Assembly: GCA_902562835.1 (NCBI GenBank)
Contig: CACEUX010000006.1
Span: 1-64,000 of the forward strand
DNA: 64,000 nucleotides
Source: an uncultured Fidelibacterota bacterium
Lineage (GTDB): Bacteria; Fidelibacterota; Marinisomatia; Marinisomatales; UBA1611
Reading direction: 5' to 3'
Shown one piece after another: positions 20,127-30,219 of the stretch (positions are counted from its first letter, which is position 1; each line of letters begins with the position of its first letter). Made by a program: the position numbers and the translations under genes. The notes beneath the pieces are model-generated. The model saw nothing but the letters and a program-made list of their open reading frames with translations. It ran no database searches and was not told the DNA's origin.

Positions 20127-21671
20127 ATGGATTATATTCTCAGTTGGTTAATTTGGCTTCCCGTCATTGGGATGGTGGCCATTGCATTCATACCTCGAGA
20201 TAAAGAGGTTTTGATCAAACAGTCCGCTGCGGTGACAACGGGGCTACAATTTGTTCTTACCTTGGTCTTGTGGAATAACTTCGATTCAAAAGATGGATCC
20301 ATGCAGTTCAAAGAGTGGGCTGAATGGATACCTTCATTTAATATTTCATACTATCTTGGTGTTGACGGTTTAAGCTTACCTATGGTTATCCTTACAGGGA
20401 TGCTTTTCTTTATAGGTGTATTTGTAAGTTGGAATATTAAAAAGGCAGTTAAGGGGTATTTTGCACTTTTTCTTCTACTCAATACAGGAGTAATGGGGGT
20501 TTTCTTATCACTTGATTTTTTCCTTTTTTATATATTTTGGGAAGTGATGCTTTTGCCTATGTATTTCTTGATAGGAATGTGGGGCGGCCCTCAAAGAGAA
20601 TATGCGGCCATAAAGTTTTTTCTGTATACTCTTTTTGGTTCTGTATTGATGTTAATTGGCATATTAGGCCTTTATTTCTCTTGTGGTAAGACTTTCGATA
20701 TATTGGAGCTTACAAGAGTAGCTCCTGAAGCTCTTAGTAGTATAATGTGGTGGGGTATGAGTGCAATAAAAGTGATATGGATACTGTTATTTATTGGATT
20801 CGCTATTAAAGTTCCTGTTTTTCCTTTTCATACTTGGTTACCTCTAGCTCATGTTGAGGCGCCGACCGCTGTTTCCGTATTATTAGCGGGTATTTTACTA
20901 AAGCTTGGTGTATATGGTATTATCAGAGTTAATTATGGATTAATGCCAGATGGTGTTTACTGGTTCTCATATGCGCTTGCATTTCTTGGGCTCATAAATG
21001 TTGTCTGGGGAGGTCTTTGTGCTTTAGCCCAAAAAGATTTAAAAAAACTGGTAGCCTACTCAAGTGTAAATCACATGGGCTATTCCTTAATTGGAATGGC
21101 AGCAGTGGTAGCAGCTGGCGAGGCACATGGAGCGAATCTAAAGGCTGCTCAGGCTGGTCTGGGTGGAGCTGTATTTCAGATGTTTAACCATGGAACAATT
21201 TCTGCAATGCTGTTTATACTCGTCGGTGTAATCTATGAAAGAGCACACCATCGGGAAATTGAAGGTTTCGGTGGACTTGCTAGTCAGATGCCGGTCTACA
21301 CTGGTGTTACAGCAGTAGCATTTTTTGCAGGACTAGGTTTACCTGGGCTGTCTGGTTTTATTAGTGAAGCGATGTGCTTTATTGGCGCATTTCCAGTTTA
21401 TAAAGGAATTGTGATTGCATCTACGATTGGCATTCTATTAAATGCAGCCTATTTCTTATGGGCATTCCAAAGGATATTTTTTGGTGAGTTGAATGAGAAA
21501 TACAATGATCTTCCTGAGATAAATCGCTTAGAATTATTTACAGTAATACCATTACTAGTAGTAACTCTTTTCTTAGGTATTTATCCAGCTCCATATCTAG
21601 ATATAATTTCTAGTACAATGGACACTATCATTGAGCACGTTGTCTCGATGGCAACGTATGCAAGCATGTAA
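20127..21671 (+). CDS. nuoM: NADH-quinone oxidoreductase subunit M
   Basis: FYIFWEVMLLPMYFLIGMWGG...FPFHTWLPLAHVEAPTAVSVLLAGILLKLGVYG. Confidence 0.97.
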   Translation: MDYILSWLIWLPVIGMVAIAFIPRDKEVLIKQSAAVTTGLQFVLTLVLWNNFDSKDGSMQFKEWAEWIPSFNISYYLGVDGLSLPMVILTGMLFFIGVFVSWNIKKAVKGYFALFLLLNTGVMGVFLSLDFFLFYIFWEVMLLPMYFLIGMWGGPQREYAAIKFFLYTLFGSVLMLIGILGLYFSCGKTFDILELTRVAPEALSSIMWWGMSAIKVIWILLFIGFAIKVPVFPFHTWLPLAHVEAPTAVSVLLAGILLKLGVYGIIRVNYGLMPDGVYWFSYALAFLGLINVVWGGLCALAQKDLKKLVAYSSVNHMGYSLIGMAAVVAAGEAHGANLKAAQAGLGGAVFQMFNHGTISAMLFILVGVIYERAHHREIEGFGGLASQMPVYTGVTAVAFFAGLGLPGLSGFISEAMCFIGAFPVYKGIVIASTIGILLNAAYFLWAFQRIFFGELNEKYNDLPEINRLELFTVIPLLVVTLFLGIYPAPYLDIISSTMDTIIEHVVSMATYASM

Positions 21672-21682
21672 TTGACCAAGTA

Positions 21683-23176
21683 ATGAATAACCTCCAAAGT
21701 CTTTCCTTTTTCTATCCAGAATTACTGCTAACGTTAGTTATTTTGTTTGCTATTATTTATGACCTATTAATCGATTCCTCAGAATCTGGAAAGGTTGGAT
21801 GGGTATTAGTTTTTGGATTAGTTCTGGTAGCCATAGCTATATGGTTTCAAGATAGTAGCAAAGTAACGACCCTGTTTACAGATGCTGTGGTCTTAGACCC
21901 TTTTTCGACCTTCTTTAAACTGCTTATAATTCTTGCAACGATTTTTGTATCAGTGGTAAGCCTATATTCTAATGAGCTAAGGGACTATAGGAAGGGTGAA
22001 TATTTTTATTTGCTAGGGATAATCACATTTGGACTTTTTATGATGGTCTCTTCTATTGACCTTATCATGGTCTATGTTTCAATAGAGATTGTTTCAATCA
22101 TGTCTTTTGTCCTGGCAGGGTATCTAAAAAAGAATACACGTTCAAATGAGGCTGCGTTAAAATATGTTGTATATGGTGCCTTTTCATCTGGTATCATGCT
22201 ATTTGGTCTGAGTTATATCTATGGTCTTACAGGCAGTACAAACTTCTTTCAAATTCAACAGATATTAGCTTCTAGTGGTAGTGAATCAAATTCTGCAATT
22301 TTGATGGCAGTTGTAATGATTTTGGCCGGTTTTGGATATAAGGTCTCTGCAGTTCCCTTTCATTTCTGGACCCCAGATGTATATGAAGGGTCACCAACGA
22401 CAATCACAGCATATTTATCTATCGCACCAAAGGCTGGAGCATTTGCAATGATGATCCGGTTCTTCAATCAAGTATTAGCTGATGGCGGTGCAATGAGTGG
22501 TTTAGGCTATTTTTCTACAACAGATTTGCCTTGGGCAAGTTTAATAAGTTTACTCGCTGTCCTTACAATGACCGTTGGTAATGTTGTTGCTATTCAACAA
22601 GATAATATAAAGCGAATGCTTGCTTATTCTAGCATAGCACATGCAGGATATATGTTACTCGCTATGCCAGTTATGTCTGGTGATAGTATATATGCGATCA
22701 TGGTCTACCTGGTCATGTATCTATTTATGAATCTTGGAGCATTCTTTGTAGTGATAACAATAAAGAACAAGACCGATGGTGAAACCTTTGATGATTACAA
22801 GGGGCTTGGATGGGAAATGCCTATAGTTGGCATAACTATGACACTTTTTATGGTCTCACTCACAGGACTCCCACCCACTGCTGGTTTTATTGGCAAGTTC
22901 TATATTTTTGCTTCTTTAATTCAGGGAGGCGGCTCATTCTATTGGCTTGTTGTCATTGGCGGAGTTAACAGCGTTGTTTCTTTATACTATTATCTCAGAG
23001 TAGTAAAAGTTATGTATTTTGACGGAGATAGAAAGGACTCACTAGTCTCTCCACCCAAAGTTCTTACAGCAATGCTTTTAGCAACTGCAGTTCCAACAAT
23101 GGTTCTTGGCATATATTGGGTACCTATAGCAAAATGGATTAAAGAGTCTTTAGTGTTTTTTATTCAAACTATTTAA
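21683..23176 (+). CDS. nuoN: NADH-quinone oxidoreductase subunit N
   Basis: FHFWTPDVYEGSPTTITAYLSIAPKAGAFA; MLAYSSIAHAGYMLLA. Confidence 0.97.
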   Translation: MNNLQSLSFFYPELLLTLVILFAIIYDLLIDSSESGKVGWVLVFGLVLVAIAIWFQDSSKVTTLFTDAVVLDPFSTFFKLLIILATIFVSVVSLYSNELRDYRKGEYFYLLGIITFGLFMMVSSIDLIMVYVSIEIVSIMSFVLAGYLKKNTRSNEAALKYVVYGAFSSGIMLFGLSYIYGLTGSTNFFQIQQILASSGSESNSAILMAVVMILAGFGYKVSAVPFHFWTPDVYEGSPTTITAYLSIAPKAGAFAMMIRFFNQVLADGGAMSGLGYFSTTDLPWASLISLLAVLTMTVGNVVAIQQDNIKRMLAYSSIAHAGYMLLAMPVMSGDSIYAIMVYLVMYLFMNLGAFFVVITIKNKTDGETFDDYKGLGWEMPIVGITMTLFMVSLTGLPPTAGFIGKFYIFASLIQGGGSFYWLVVIGGVNSVVSLYYYLRVVKVMYFDGDRKDSLVSPPKVLTAMLLATAVPTMVLGIYWVPIAKWIKESLVFFIQTI

Positions 23177-23185
23177 ATAATTAAA

Positions 23186-24517
23186 TTGAATCATATTTCC
23201 ATAAATAAGGGTCACGATATAAAATTATCTGGCGTGCCAAGCCAAGAGATAAAGCAGGCTCCCACTCCTAAAAGTGTATCGATCCTTCCAAATCACTTTA
23301 GGAATGTGAAGCCAAAATTATTAGTAAAAGAAGGGGATATTGTAAAAATAGGATCACCATTGTTTTTCGATAAGACCAAACCTGAAGTTAAATGGGCATC
23401 TCCAGCTAGTGGTCAAATTAGGACTATCCAATTTGGTGCGAGGAGAGTGGTCGAGAAAATAGAGATTGCAATAAAAGATAATGAAAAAGTTTCTTTTCCA
23501 GAACTTACCAAATTAAACCTCGAATCTTTAGACCGAAATAAAATATTAGATATAATTTTAGAAGCTAATCTATTTACTCTAATCCGTCAGAGGCCTTTCA
23601 ATAAAGTTGCAGACCCAAAAGATACTCCAAGGGATATCTTTATTTCAGGCTATAACTCATCTCCATTGTCTGTTGACCTTCAAAATTTAATTGAGCAAGA
23701 AAGGGATGCTTTTCAAACTGGTCTTACCTCATTAAATAAGTTAACAGAAGGAACTGTTTTTCTAACTTTACGTAACCCAATGCAGTTTGATAATGTTTCA
23801 GTACAAACAATATCTGGTCCTCATCCTTCTGGTAATGTTGGTATACAGATACATCATACAAAACCATTAAAACCAGGCGAAGTTATATGGTCCGTGAATG
23901 CCCAACATGTAATAACTTTAGGAAGGTTATTTAAAACCGGGTCCTATGATCCTGCAGTAATAGTTTCTATAGGTGGCTCAGGTGCAACAAACCCCTCTAC
24001 AGTTAAGACTATTACGGGTGTAAATATCGGCCTCCTCGTTGAAGAACAAAATTTAAAGGTACCTGCCCGCTTGATTTCTGGGGATGTATTGACTGGAAAG
24101 ACTGTTGAAAATGCAGATTTTTTGGGTTTTTATGATTCGTCAGTTAGTATAATAAATGATGATGTAAAAAGGCCATTCTTAGGTATGTTATCTCTTGGAA
24201 GTGGTAAAACAAAATATAGTTTAACTAAGGCTTTTTTATCATTTGGAAACAAAGCATTTAATTTCACCTCATCCCAGAATGGTGAATTACGAGCTATGGT
24301 TCCATTAAATGCGTGGGAAGATGTATTGCCAATGGATATATATCCAAACCCGCTATATCGCGCTATCTTAGCTCAAGATATTGAGGAAATGGAAAAACTT
24401 GGTATTTGGGAATGTGATGATGAAGATTTTGCACTATGTTCCTTTGCTTGTCCGAGCAAGATTGATGTAGGAGGTGTTGTACGTGATGGACTCGATCTGA
24501 TGGAGAAGGAAGGGTAG
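23186..24517 (+). CDS. nqrA: Na+-translocating NADH:quinone reductase subunit A
   Basis: NqrA-like sequence: KPKLLVKEGDIVKIGSPLFFDKTKPEVKWASPASG; first in an nqrA-F series. Confidence 0.95.
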   Translation: MNHISINKGHDIKLSGVPSQEIKQAPTPKSVSILPNHFRNVKPKLLVKEGDIVKIGSPLFFDKTKPEVKWASPASGQIRTIQFGARRVVEKIEIAIKDNEKVSFPELTKLNLESLDRNKILDIILEANLFTLIRQRPFNKVADPKDTPRDIFISGYNSSPLSVDLQNLIEQERDAFQTGLTSLNKLTEGTVFLTLRNPMQFDNVSVQTISGPHPSGNVGIQIHHTKPLKPGEVIWSVNAQHVITLGRLFKTGSYDPAVIVSIGGSGATNPSTVKTITGVNIGLLVEEQNLKVPARLISGDVLTGKTVENADFLGFYDSSVSIINDDVKRPFLGMLSLGSGKTKYSLTKAFLSFGNKAFNFTSSQNGELRAMVPLNAWEDVLPMDIYPNPLYRAILAQDIEEMEKLGIWECDDEDFALCSFACPSKIDVGGVVRDGLDLMEKEG

Positions 24518-24519
24518 CT

Positions 24520-25704
24520 GTGAAATTAATCAGAAATTTATTAGATAAAGCTGCGCCGACTTTTAAAGAAGGAGGTAGCTTGGAAAGACTTTACCCAATT
24601 TTTGAAGCAACAGACACCATTCTCTTTAGTACAGATGAGCGTACAAAATCAGGGCCGCATATACGCGACAGTATTGATATTAAGCGTGTAATGATTTTGG
24701 TTGTATTATCACTGATACCATGCTACATATTTGGTGCAATTAACATTGGGTATCAAAAGTCGCTGACCTTTGGTCTAACTACAACTTGGTCCGAAAATCT
24801 TTTTACTGGTATAGTAACAATCATTCCTATTATTGCAGTTACCTTTGCGTCTGGTGCCTTTTGGGAGTTGTTATTTGGTGTAGTTAGAAAACATCCTATT
24901 TCTGAGGGTTTTTTAGTGACATGTGCACTCATACCCCTGACCTTGCCTCCATCCATTCCATTATGGCAGGTAGCAGTCGCTACATCATTTGGAATTGTTA
25001 TTGGTAAAGAAATTTTTGGTGGAGTTGGTATGAACATATTTAATCCAGCATTGATGGCCAGAGCATTTCTATATTTCACATATCCGATTGATATTTCTGG
25101 GGATAAGGTCTGGGCGCTAGCTCCTGATGGCTATTCTGGTCCAACTGCCCTAAGTATTCCTGCTGGCAAGACAAATGCCAATGCAATAGAATTACTCAAC
25201 AAAGCTAGTTCAGATCTGGTTTTTGATTATTCTTGGATGAATATGTTCATGGGGTGGATACCAGGGTCTATTGGAGAGACAAATAAATGGCTGGTATTGA
25301 TTGGTGCTATTTTTCTAGTGACTATTGGAATAACAAGTTGGAGAGTAATGGTAGGTTCAGTTCTAGGTCTTTTATCGATGGCATTTATCACAAATATTCT
25401 TGCCCCATATTCTACAAATGCAATGCTTACAATTCCACCTCACTATCATCTAGTTATGGGTAGTTTTTTGTTTGGAACTGTTTTTATGGCAACTGAACCA
25501 GTCACTGGATCGCATACAAATACTGGAAGATGGATCTTTGGGTTTTTGGTTGGAGCATTAACAGTCATCATTCGAAGCATTAATCCGGCATATCCCGAAG
25601 GAATAATGTTGGCTATTCTTTTGATGAATGCGTTTGCACCACTCATTGATTATTATGTTGTTCAAAGTAATATCAAAAGGAGAATGGTCCGCTATGCACA
25701 GTAA
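24520..25704 (+). CDS. nqrB: Na+-translocating NADH:quinone reductase subunit B
   Basis: NqrB/RnfD-type protein; GGVGMNIFNPALMARAFLYFTYP; FMN-attachment-like motif DGYSGPTALS. Confidence 0.96.
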   Translation: MKLIRNLLDKAAPTFKEGGSLERLYPIFEATDTILFSTDERTKSGPHIRDSIDIKRVMILVVLSLIPCYIFGAINIGYQKSLTFGLTTTWSENLFTGIVTIIPIIAVTFASGAFWELLFGVVRKHPISEGFLVTCALIPLTLPPSIPLWQVAVATSFGIVIGKEIFGGVGMNIFNPALMARAFLYFTYPIDISGDKVWALAPDGYSGPTALSIPAGKTNANAIELLNKASSDLVFDYSWMNMFMGWIPGSIGETNKWLVLIGAIFLVTIGITSWRVMVGSVLGLLSMAFITNILAPYSTNAMLTIPPHYHLVMGSFLFGTVFMATEPVTGSHTNTGRWIFGFLVGALTVIIRSINPAYPEGIMLAILLMNAFAPLIDYYVVQSNIKRRMVRYAQ

Positions 25705-26395
25705 TCAGTATACTCTGATTTTTACCTCGGTGCTCACGATTATCCTTGCATCATTATTATCTGTTGCAGCTGGAAGTCTAAATCAAATTCAAAAATTAAA
25801 TGTAGAAATTGATAGTAAAAAAAATATACTGTCATCTCTTGGATTTAAAGAATCTGATGATGAAAAATGGACATCAAATGAAATTTTAGAGCTTTTCAAT
25901 AGTAATATAGAATCATATGTATTAGATAAAAATGGTAATCAGACAGAGATAAATATAAAATCAATAGACCCAGAAGATGATTATGATAATATGCCCATCT
26001 ATATTAATAAAACTGAAAATGGGATTAATGGTTATGCCATACCCATATCGGGGAAGGGGTTATGGAGCACCCTTTATGGCTATTTTGCAATTGAGCCAGA
26101 TGGCATGACTGCAAAAGGTATTACTTTCTATGCTCATAAAGAAACTCCTGGTCTTGGAGGTGAAGTGGATAAGTCGTGGTTTCAAAATAATTTTGTTGGA
26201 AAGAGATTTATAGATGACAAGGGTAATTTGGTAGGTATAAAGGTAGTCAAAGGTAAAGCAGATGTGAACAGCGATTATGAGGTCGATGGCATTTCTGGTG
26301 CAACTATTACCAGCAAAGGCCTTGAAACATTTTTGGTTGATGACCTAAGAAAATATGAACCATTTTTTAAGAAAATAAGGAATGCTAACGGTTAA
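25694..26395 (+). CDS. nqrC: Na+-translocating NADH:quinone reductase subunit C (start revised to the ATG at 25694)
   Basis: MHSNQYTLIFTSVLTIILASLLS...; FMN-binding motif VDGISGATITSKG. Confidence 0.95.
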   Translation: MHSNQYTLIFTSVLTIILASLLSVAAGSLNQIQKLNVEIDSKKNILSSLGFKESDDEKWTSNEILELFNSNIESYVLDKNGNQTEINIKSIDPEDDYDNMPIYINKTENGINGYAIPISGKGLWSTLYGYFAIEPDGMTAKGITFYAHKETPGLGGEVDKSWFQNNFVGKRFIDDKGNLVGIKVVKGKADVNSDYEVDGISGATITSKGLETFLVDDLRKYEPFFKKIRNANG

Positions 26396-27021
26396 TGGCA
26401 CTGCTTGATAAAAAATCAAAAGAAGCTCTTACAGATCCGCTTATGGCCAATAATCCCATAAGTTTACAAGTACTTGGCATATGCTCAGCACTTGCAGTGA
26501 CAGTACAATTGAATACTGCTGTGGTGATGACATTAGCAGTTGTCTCAGTGCTCTCAATATCGAATACAGTTATTTCCATTCTGAGAACAATGATTCCTGG
26601 TAAGGTGAGGATAATAGTCCAATTATCAGTGATTGCGAGCCTAGTAATATTAACCGATCAAGTCTTACAGGCTTTTATGTATGATATAAGTAAACAACTT
26701 TCAGTGTTCGTAGCTCTAATTATTACAAATTGTATAGTTATGGGAAGAGCAGAAGCCTTTGCAATGCAGAATTCACCTGGAAAGTCTTTTTTGGATGGTT
26801 TAGGAAATGGTTTAGGATATGGAGGCATACTCATTTCAGTAGCCTTCTTCAGAGAATTACTAGGTAATGGATCTATATATGGTTATCAGGTTATTCCCAA
26901 TTCATTGTATGAAATGGGATACCAAAACATGGGTTTGATGGTTTTATCTCCTGGCGCTTTTATAATTTTAGGTTTAATTGTTTGGCTACATCGTATTGCA
27001 AGTGGAATTAAAGAGGATTGA
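26395..27021 (+). CDS. nqrD: Na+-translocating NADH:quinone reductase subunit D
   Basis: [29 protein letters not shown]; NqrD/RnfE family. Confidence 0.95.
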   Translation: MALLDKKSKEALTDPLMANNPISLQVLGICSALAVTVQLNTAVVMTLAVVSVLSISNTVISILRTMIPGKVRIIVQLSVIASLVILTDQVLQAFMYDISKQLSVFVALIITNCIVMGRAEAFAMQNSPGKSFLDGLGNGLGYGGILISVAFFRELLGNGSIYGYQVIPNSLYEMGYQNMGLMVLSPGAFIILGLIVWLHRIASGIKED

Positions 27022-27025
27022 TTTT

Positions 27026-27655
27026 TTGGAACACTATATTAGCATACTGACCAAAGCCATTTTTATTGAGAACATACTCTTGGCTTACTTTTTAGGCATG
27101 TGCTCCTTTTTGGCAATTTCAAAAAAAGTAGATACATCTATAGGTCTTGGGTTTGCTGTAATTTTCGTTCTTAGTATAACTGCACCAACAAATTGGATAA
27201 TTCATAATTTCCTTTTGAAAGAAGGTGCATTGGTATGGTTAAATTCTGATTATGGAATTGATGGAAATAATACGATTGATCTCAGTTTTCTTAACAGCAT
27301 CATTTTTATTGCGGTAATAGCAGCTATGGTACAACTTGTTGAAATGACCTTAGATCGATTTTCCCCTACGCTATATATTAGTCTTGGGATATTTCTGCCA
27401 CTCATCGCAGTAAATTGTGCTATCCTAGGTGGCTCAATGTTTCTTGTTGAGAGAGAATACAATCTAATTGAGTCTACAGTTTATGGTTTTGGTTCTGGAA
27501 TTGGGTTTTTTCTCGCAATCGCCTCGATGGCAGCAATAAGGCACAGAATAAGATATTCGAATGTCCCCGCCGAACTAAGAGGTGTAGGGATAACAATGTT
27601 ATTGACCGGTTTAGTTTCCATGGCATTTATGGCCTTTTCAGGAATCGATTTATAA
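27026..27655 (+). CDS. nqrE: Na+-translocating NADH:quinone reductase subunit E (start revised to the TTG at 27026)
   Basis: [34 protein letters not shown]...; NqrE/RnfA family. Confidence 0.93.
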   Translation: MEHYISILTKAIFIENILLAYFLGMCSFLAISKKVDTSIGLGFAVIFVLSITAPTNWIIHNFLLKEGALVWLNSDYGIDGNNTIDLSFLNSIIFIAVIAAMVQLVEMTLDRFSPTLYISLGIFLPLIAVNCAILGGSMFLVEREYNLIESTVYGFGSGIGFFLAIASMAAIRHRIRYSNVPAELRGVGITMLLTGLVSMAFMAFSGIDL

Positions 27656-28884
27656 TGGAGCAGATTTTCTTAAGTGTATCTGTTTTTACAGTTGTGGTCC
27701 TTATTTTGGTCTTAATACTCAACTTCGCTGAGAGCCAATTATTGCCTCAGGGTGATGTAACTGTTGAGATAAATGGTAATCCAGAAAAAAGTATAACGAC
27801 ACGTCCAGGTTCTACGCTGCTCAGTGCATTGGCTGGACAATCAGTTTTCTTACCTTCAGCATGTGGAGGCGGAGGAACTTGTGCGATGTGTGAGTGCCAA
27901 GTATTTGAAGGTGGTGGGGAAATACTACCAACCGAGACAGGTCATATCAATCGTAAACAAGCTAAAGATAATTGGCGTCTGGCCTGTCAGGTGAAGATCA
28001 AAGAAGACATGAAGATTCATGTTCCAGACGAGATTTTTAGTATTCAGAAATGGGAGTGCACCGTTGAATCAAACCAAAACGTTGCAACATTTATAAAAGA
28101 ATTGGTCTTGAATTTACCAGAAGGTGAGAATTTAGATTTTCAGGCTGGTGGATATATTCAGATAGACATACCAGAATACCATAATCTGGGATTTAATGAT
28201 TTTTCCATTGAAGAAGAATATCACCCGGATTGGGATAAATATAAAATTTGGGACCTGGTAGCGAATAATGATGAATCTGTTTTTAGGGCCTATTCCATGG
28301 CAAATCATCCAGCCGAGGGAAATAGAGTAATGCTAAATGTTAGAATTGCAACACCACCCCCTCCATTATGGGATCAAGTGCCACCTGGTTTAGCTTCATC
28401 TTATATCTTTAACTTAAAGCCTGGAGATAAGGTTACAATTTCAGGTCCATATGGTGAGTTTTTTATAAAAGATTCAGATAGAGAGATGGTTTATATAGGT
28501 GGGGGTGCTGGGATGGCACCAATGAGATCACATCTTTTTCATCTTTTTCATACCCTTAAGACTGGTAGGAAGGTTTCATTCTGGTATGGCGCTAGATCTG
28601 TTCGTGAAATGTTTTATGATGAACATTTTAAACAAATTGAAAAACAGTTTCCAAATTTCACATATAAGGTTGCCCTATCAGAGCCAATGGAAGAAGATAA
28701 TTGGTCTGGGCATACAGGTTTTATTCACCAGGTTCTACATGATGAATACTTAAAAGACCATGAAGATCCTACAGAATTAGAATTTTATATGTGTGGTCCA
28801 CCACCGATGATCAACGCATGTGATGGTATGCTTGATAGTTTAGGCGTCGATAAGGAAATGATCGCTTATGATAGTTTTGGATAA
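27655..28884 (+). CDS. nqrF: Na+-translocating NADH:quinone reductase subunit F
   Basis: 2Fe-2S motif [13 protein letters not shown]...WRLACQV; FAD-binding [23 protein letters not shown]. Confidence 0.97.
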   Translation: MEQIFLSVSVFTVVVLILVLILNFAESQLLPQGDVTVEINGNPEKSITTRPGSTLLSALAGQSVFLPSACGGGGTCAMCECQVFEGGGEILPTETGHINRKQAKDNWRLACQVKIKEDMKIHVPDEIFSIQKWECTVESNQNVATFIKELVLNLPEGENLDFQAGGYIQIDIPEYHNLGFNDFSIEEEYHPDWDKYKIWDLVANNDESVFRAYSMANHPAEGNRVMLNVRIATPPPPLWDQVPPGLASSYIFNLKPGDKVTISGPYGEFFIKDSDREMVYIGGGAGMAPMRSHLFHLFHTLKTGRKVSFWYGARSVREMFYDEHFKQIEKQFPNFTYKVALSEPMEEDNWSGHTGFIHQVLHDEYLKDHEDPTELEFYMCGPPPMINACDGMLDSLGVDKEMIAYDSFG

Positions 28885-29932
28885 ACTCAAAACGTACAAT
28901 TACTTTTTTAAAGCCCAACTTTCGTTGGGCTTTTTGTTGTTAATTAATGGTTGTGGTCAACAAAAGCATATTTCCCAGATTACTGGTGAGTCAATGGGTA
29001 CGACCTATTCAATAAAAATAGCCCAAAATATGAATGAGACTACTATTCAACCACTAGAAAATGGAATTGACTCAGTTCTTCATCAGATCAATAAGCAAAT
29101 GTCAACTTGGGACCCCAAGAGTGAAATTTCAATGTTTAATCAATGGCAATCAATAAAACCTTATCCGGTTTCATATCCTTTAATAACTGTTATTGATACT
29201 GCAATTTTAATTTCAAAAAAAACTCAGGGTTTATTTGATTTCACAGTTTATGATCTTATGAGCTTATGGGGTTTTGGACCTAATCCCAAGAAAGGTATGC
29301 CTAGTATCAGTGAAGTTGATAGAGTTTTGAGTAGTACAGGATATGGCAAAATTAAGACCATAAATAACACAATTAAAAAAAACCATCCATTGGTTAAGAT
29401 AGACCTCAATGCAATTGCTAAAGGATATGCAGTGGATCAAGTATTCAAATACGTTCAGGATAAAGGCTATAATAATATTTTTGTTGAGATAGGTGGGGAG
29501 GTAAGGTCTTCAGGCAGAAACTATCAAAACGATTATTGGTCAATAGGTATTGAGAATCCTTATGGAGGAGAAAAGTCAGATAAGAAAATTGCTGCAATTA
29601 TTGACCTAGATAATAATAGTGTGGCTACATCAGGAAACTACCGAAATATAGTTAATATAAATGGTGACATTTTAGGTCATACCATCAATCCTAGAACAGG
29701 GTATCCAATTCAGACAAATATATTATCTGTGACAGTTATTACTAGTTCAAGTATGATTGCTGATGGATGGGCAACAGCTCTTATGACTATGGATTATAAA
29801 GAAGGTCTTGAAATTATAAACAAAGAGGATGGGGTCGAGGCCATTTGGATTATTCTAAATAAAGATGGGACACGTTCTATGGGACTTTCGGCAGGAGCGA
29901 TTATGAGGGAGCCTATCTATGATCTTAAATAG
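28868..29932 (+). CDS. apbE: FAD:protein FMN transferase (lipoprotein)
   Basis: Lipobox [42 protein letters not shown]. Confidence 0.94.
   Translation: MIVLDKLKTYNYFFKAQLSLGFLLLINGCGQQKHISQITGESMGTTYSIKIAQNMNETTIQPLENGIDSVLHQINKQMSTWDPKSEISMFNQWQSIKPYPVSYPLITVIDTAILISKKTQGLFDFTVYDLMSLWGFGPNPKKGMPSISEVDRVLSSTGYGKIKTINNTIKKNHPLVKIDLNAIAKGYAVDQVFKYVQDKGYNNIFVEIGGEVRSSGRNYQNDYWSIGIENPYGGEKSDKKIAAIIDLDNNSVATSGNYRNIVNINGDILGHTINPRTGYPIQTNILSVTVITSSSMIADGWATALMTMDYKEGLEIINKEDGVEAIWIILNKDGTRSMGLSAGAIMREPIYDLK
28904..28936 (+). terminator. Intrinsic-terminator-like hairpin inside the apbE 5' coding region
   Basis: Perfect 10-bp stem AAAGCCCAAC-TTTC-GTTGGGCTTT followed by further T's (28910-28919 / 28924-28933), 26 nt after the nqrF stop. 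Confidence 0.75.
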
Positions 29933-30116
29933 CAGCTGAATCTAAATTAGAATTATCACACTTATCTTCATCCCCTCCGCAAATTTTACAGACACCATTT
30001 GGATCAAAACCTCCACATGAGCCAGAGAGCGGTCTCCTGTTAAAAATAACTCCGATTGACATCGCTGCTATGGCAATACATAAAACAACTATTCCTAGTA
30101 TGATTTCCATAGCCAA
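29925..30116 (-). CDS. nqrM: (Na+)-NQR maturation protein NqrM-like
   Basis: N-terminal TM plus FNRRPLSGSCGGFDPNGVCKICGGDEDKC Cys pattern of the NqrM/DUF539 family; overlaps the apbE 3' end by 8 nt. Confidence 0.88.
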   Translation of the reverse strand: MAMEIILGIVVLCIAIAAMSIGVIFNRRPLSGSCGGFDPNGVCKICGGDEDKCDNSNLDSAAI

Positions 30117-30219
30117 AAATTAGTTATTATTAGTAACAAATTTCATTTGATTATATTTCTAGTATGTTTCCATTTTTTAGGATAACCAACGTAATTTTGA
30201 TGCTAGCTTAAGTTTAAAT

